DNA from: an uncultured Clostridium sp.
GTDB taxonomy: Bacteria > Bacillota > Clostridia > Clostridiales > Clostridiaceae
Assembly (NCBI GenBank): GCA_934777095.1
Contig: CAKVNP010000001.1
Coordinates: forward strand, 1 to 64,000
Reading direction: 5' to 3'
Length of the DNA: 64,000 nucleotides
Shown here: positions 62,042 to 64,000 of the stretch, piece after piece
Numbering within the stretch: the stretch's first letter is position 1
Layout: every line of letters starts with the position of its first letter
Made by a program: the position numbers and the translations under genes
Notes under the pieces: model-generated
What the model was told of the DNA's origin: nothing
Database searches by the model: none
The model's input: only the letters and a program-made list of their open reading frames with translations

Positions 62042-64000
62042 TTATTTTATTACTTCAACAGTCATATTTAACTTTTCACCGTTTATAGTTACTTCAGTAT
62101 AAGCAGCTTCTCCATTAAATACTACTTCTTGAGTTAAAGTTTCTCTCTTAATTACATCTTCAAACTTCTTGATAACAGCTAATAACATATCATTGTCTGC
62201 TACATAAAGCTTAATCTTATCTGCAACTTGGAATCCACTTTCTTTTCTCATATTTTGAATCTTAGAAACCATTTCTCTTACATGGCCTTCTTCTCTTAAT
62301 TCATCTGAAATATGAGTATCAAGAACAACACCAATTGTTCCTTCACCAGCAAATGCATATCCTTCTAATCCTTGCATTGTTACAAGTAGGTTTTCCTTAT
62401 TTAATTCAATTTCAGTTCCATCTACATTAATAGTAACAACTCCACCATTTTGGATAGTTTGAGCTAATTCCATTTGGTTTCTAGAACCAATTTCTTTTCT
62501 TATTTGAGGTATCATCTTACCATAAGCTCTACCTAATACAGGAAGGTTTGGCTTGATTTCAAAGTTAACGTGCTCAGATAAATCAGCTCCAAATTCTACT
62601 GCTTTGATATTTAACTCATCAGTTATGATATCTCCATAGTATTCTGGAAGTGAATCTGTAGAAATAAGCATCTTAGATAATGGCTGTCTATTCTTAATGT
62701 TAGCACCATTTCTTGCACTTCTTCCAAGCTTAACTATTGTGTAAGCTAAATCCATTTCCTTTTCTAAGTTTTTATCTATAGCAGCTTCGTCAGCTTCTGG
62801 CCATAAGCATAAGTGTACGCTTTCTGGAGCATTCGAGTCTAAGTTAACTACTAAGTTTTGGTATATTTCTTCAGTGATAAATGGTACGAATGGTGCAGCA
62901 ACTTTTGATAATGTAACAAGTACTCTATATAAAGTTACGTATGCTCCAATCTTATCATCTGTTAATTCTTGAGACCAGTATCTAGCTCTGTTTCTTCTTA
63001 CATACCAGTTAGATAATTCATCTGTAAAGTCTTCGATAGCAAGAGCAGCATTAGTTATGTCATAAGAATTTAACTTAGCATCTACATCTTTAACTAATGT
63101 GTTAAGCTTAGACATTATCCATTTATCCATAACATTTTCTGATTGGAAATCAGCATATTGTAATGGGTTGAAGTTATCTAATTCAGCATATAATACGTAG
63201 AATGAGTAAACATTCCATAATGTGCTTAAGAACTTTCTGCTAGCTTCTGCAACATCATCAGTTGAGAATCTAGTTGGAAGCCATGGAGCACTTGCAGTGT
63301 AGAAATGCCATCTTGTAGCATCTGCACCTTGAGCATCTAAAACTTCAAATGGATCTACAACGTTACCCTTAGATTTTGACATCTTTAAGCCCTTCTTATC
63401 AAGAACGTGACCTAAAACTATACAGTTTTCAAATGGATTTCTATCAAATACAGCAGTTGAAATTGCTAATAATGTATAGAACCATCCTCTTGTTTGGTCA
63501 ACAGCTTCTGAAATGAATTGAGCTGGGTAATTTTGTTCAAATAATTCTTTATTTTCAAATGGATAATGTAATTGAGCAAATGGCATTGATCCTGAGTCGA
63601 ACCAGCAGTCAATAACTTCTTTAACTCTTTCCATTTCTTTACCACATTCCGGACAATTTAAATGTACTTCATCGATATATGGTTTGTGTAATTCTATATC
63701 CTCTGGTACGTTAACACCTTTTTGTTTTAACTCTTCAATGCTGCCAATACATTCTTTATGTCCACATTCACATTCCCAGATTGGAAGTGGAGTTCCCCAG
63801 TATCTATCTCTTGAAATACCCCAGTCGATAACATTTTCTAAGAACTTACCAAATCTACCTGTTCTAATGTTATCAGGATACCAATTGATCTTATTATTAT
63901 TTTCTAAAAGCTTATCTCTTAATGTTGTCATTGCAACAAACCAGCTTTCCTTTGGATAATAAAGAAGTGGTGTGTCACATCTCCAACAATGAGGATATGA
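62042..64000 (-). CDS. ileS: Isoleucyl-tRNA synthetase, C-terminal part (5' end beyond window)
   Basis: The open frame runs without a stop off the window edge; at the edge it reads [20 protein letters not shown], an internal IleRS motif. About 652 residues are visible, including the second part of the catalytic domain, [12 protein letters not shown], the [11 protein letters not shown] anticodon-domain region and the C-terminal beta-rich extension. The visible C-terminus lacks a CX2C zinc knuckle, which suits the ileS2-like type. The start and any T-box lie outside. Confidence 0.95.
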   Translation of the reverse strand, partial: SYPHCWRCDTPLLYYPKESWFVAMTTLRDKLLENNNKINWYPDNIRTGRFGKFLENVIDWGISRDRYWGTPLPIWECECGHKECIGSIEELKQKGVNVPEDIELHKPYIDEVHLNCPECGKEMERVKEVIDCWFDSGSMPFAQLHYPFENKELFEQNYPAQFISEAVDQTRGWFYTLLAISTAVFDRNPFENCIVLGHVLDKKGLKMSKSKGNVVDPFEVLDAQGADATRWHFYTASAPWLPTRFSTDDVAEASRKFLSTLWNVYSFYVLYAELDNFNPLQYADFQSENVMDKWIMSKLNTLVKDVDAKLNSYDITNAALAIEDFTDELSNWYVRRNRARYWSQELTDDKIGAYVTLYRVLVTLSKVAAPFVPFITEEIYQNLVVNLDSNAPESVHLCLWPEADEAAIDKNLEKEMDLAYTIVKLGRSARNGANIKNRQPLSKMLISTDSLPEYYGDIITDELNIKAVEFGADLSEHVNFEIKPNLPVLGRAYGKMIPQIRKEIGSRNQMELAQTIQNGGVVTINVDGTEIELNKENLLVTMQGLEGYAFAGEGTIGVVLDTHISDELREEGHVREMVSKIQNMRKESGFQVADKIKLYVADNDMLLAVIKKFEDVIKRETLTQEVVFNGEAAYTEVTINGEKLNMTVEVIK

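Noticed and set aside
1-64000. Prophage, insertion sequence, toxin-antitoxin, defence island or CRISPR
   Set aside because: No integrase, transposase, Cas, restriction or phage structural protein was found in any frame; the window is core genome with small repeats.

Overview
The window is a low-GC, gene-dense piece of a spore-forming Firmicutes chromosome, most likely Clostridium sensu stricto. The evidence is the AT-rich intergenic DNA, the spore genes (spoVG, spoVT, spoVB, yabP, yabQ, spmA, spmB), the strictly anaerobic ribonucleotide reductase pair (nrdD/nrdG), T-box and lysine riboswitches, and ccpA lying next to ileS. I see no phage, insertion sequence, transposase or CRISPR array. It looks like core genome with small lineage-specific insertions.

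Region 1 (1-19.3 kb, almost all minus strand) is the conserved purR-spoVG-glmU-prs-...-pth-mfd-prsA-spoVT-spoVB-mazG-hup-rqcP-yabP-yabQ-divIC-yabR block, ending in a tRNA-Leu(TAA) cut by the window edge. A response regulator, a histidine kinase and an HtrA-like protein lacking two of three catalytic residues sit between prs and pth.

Region 2 (19.5-33.3 kb) holds murC, a purine nucleoside phosphorylase, an M24 peptidase, a 5-oxoproline (pyroglutamate) module (two-subunit transporter, pyroglutamyl peptidase, gamma-glutamylcyclotransferase-like protein), a phosphoesterase, a cytochrome b5-like protein, T-box-controlled asnS, a CsoR-like repressor with a His-rich tail, and a peptide ABC transporter without its ATPases.

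Region 3 (33.6-44.7 kb) has T-box-controlled argS, nrdG, an APH-fold kinase, aconitase with a homocitrate/Re-citrate synthase, nrdD under an NrdR-like palindrome, and a degV-padR operon behind three phased palindromes.

Region 4 (44.3-55.5 kb) is a row of small or unknown proteins, then the classical metG-tatD-yabE-rnmV-ksgA order with an extra archaeal-type MetRS inserted after metG. Region 5 (55.7-64 kb) has an NhaC-family transporter under a lysine riboswitch, an Xaa-Pro aminopeptidase, spmA/spmB, a 61-residue protein, ccpA with an upstream cre site, and the 3' part of ileS.

The main non-routine signals are the HtrA-like pseudoprotease in the two-component operon, the second MetRS with a degenerate KMSKS loop, two candidate small RNAs with their own promoters and terminators (about 50.8 and 60.7 kb), the operator array before degV, and a family of small palindromic repeats built from AATTCATCATTCAT-type arms.
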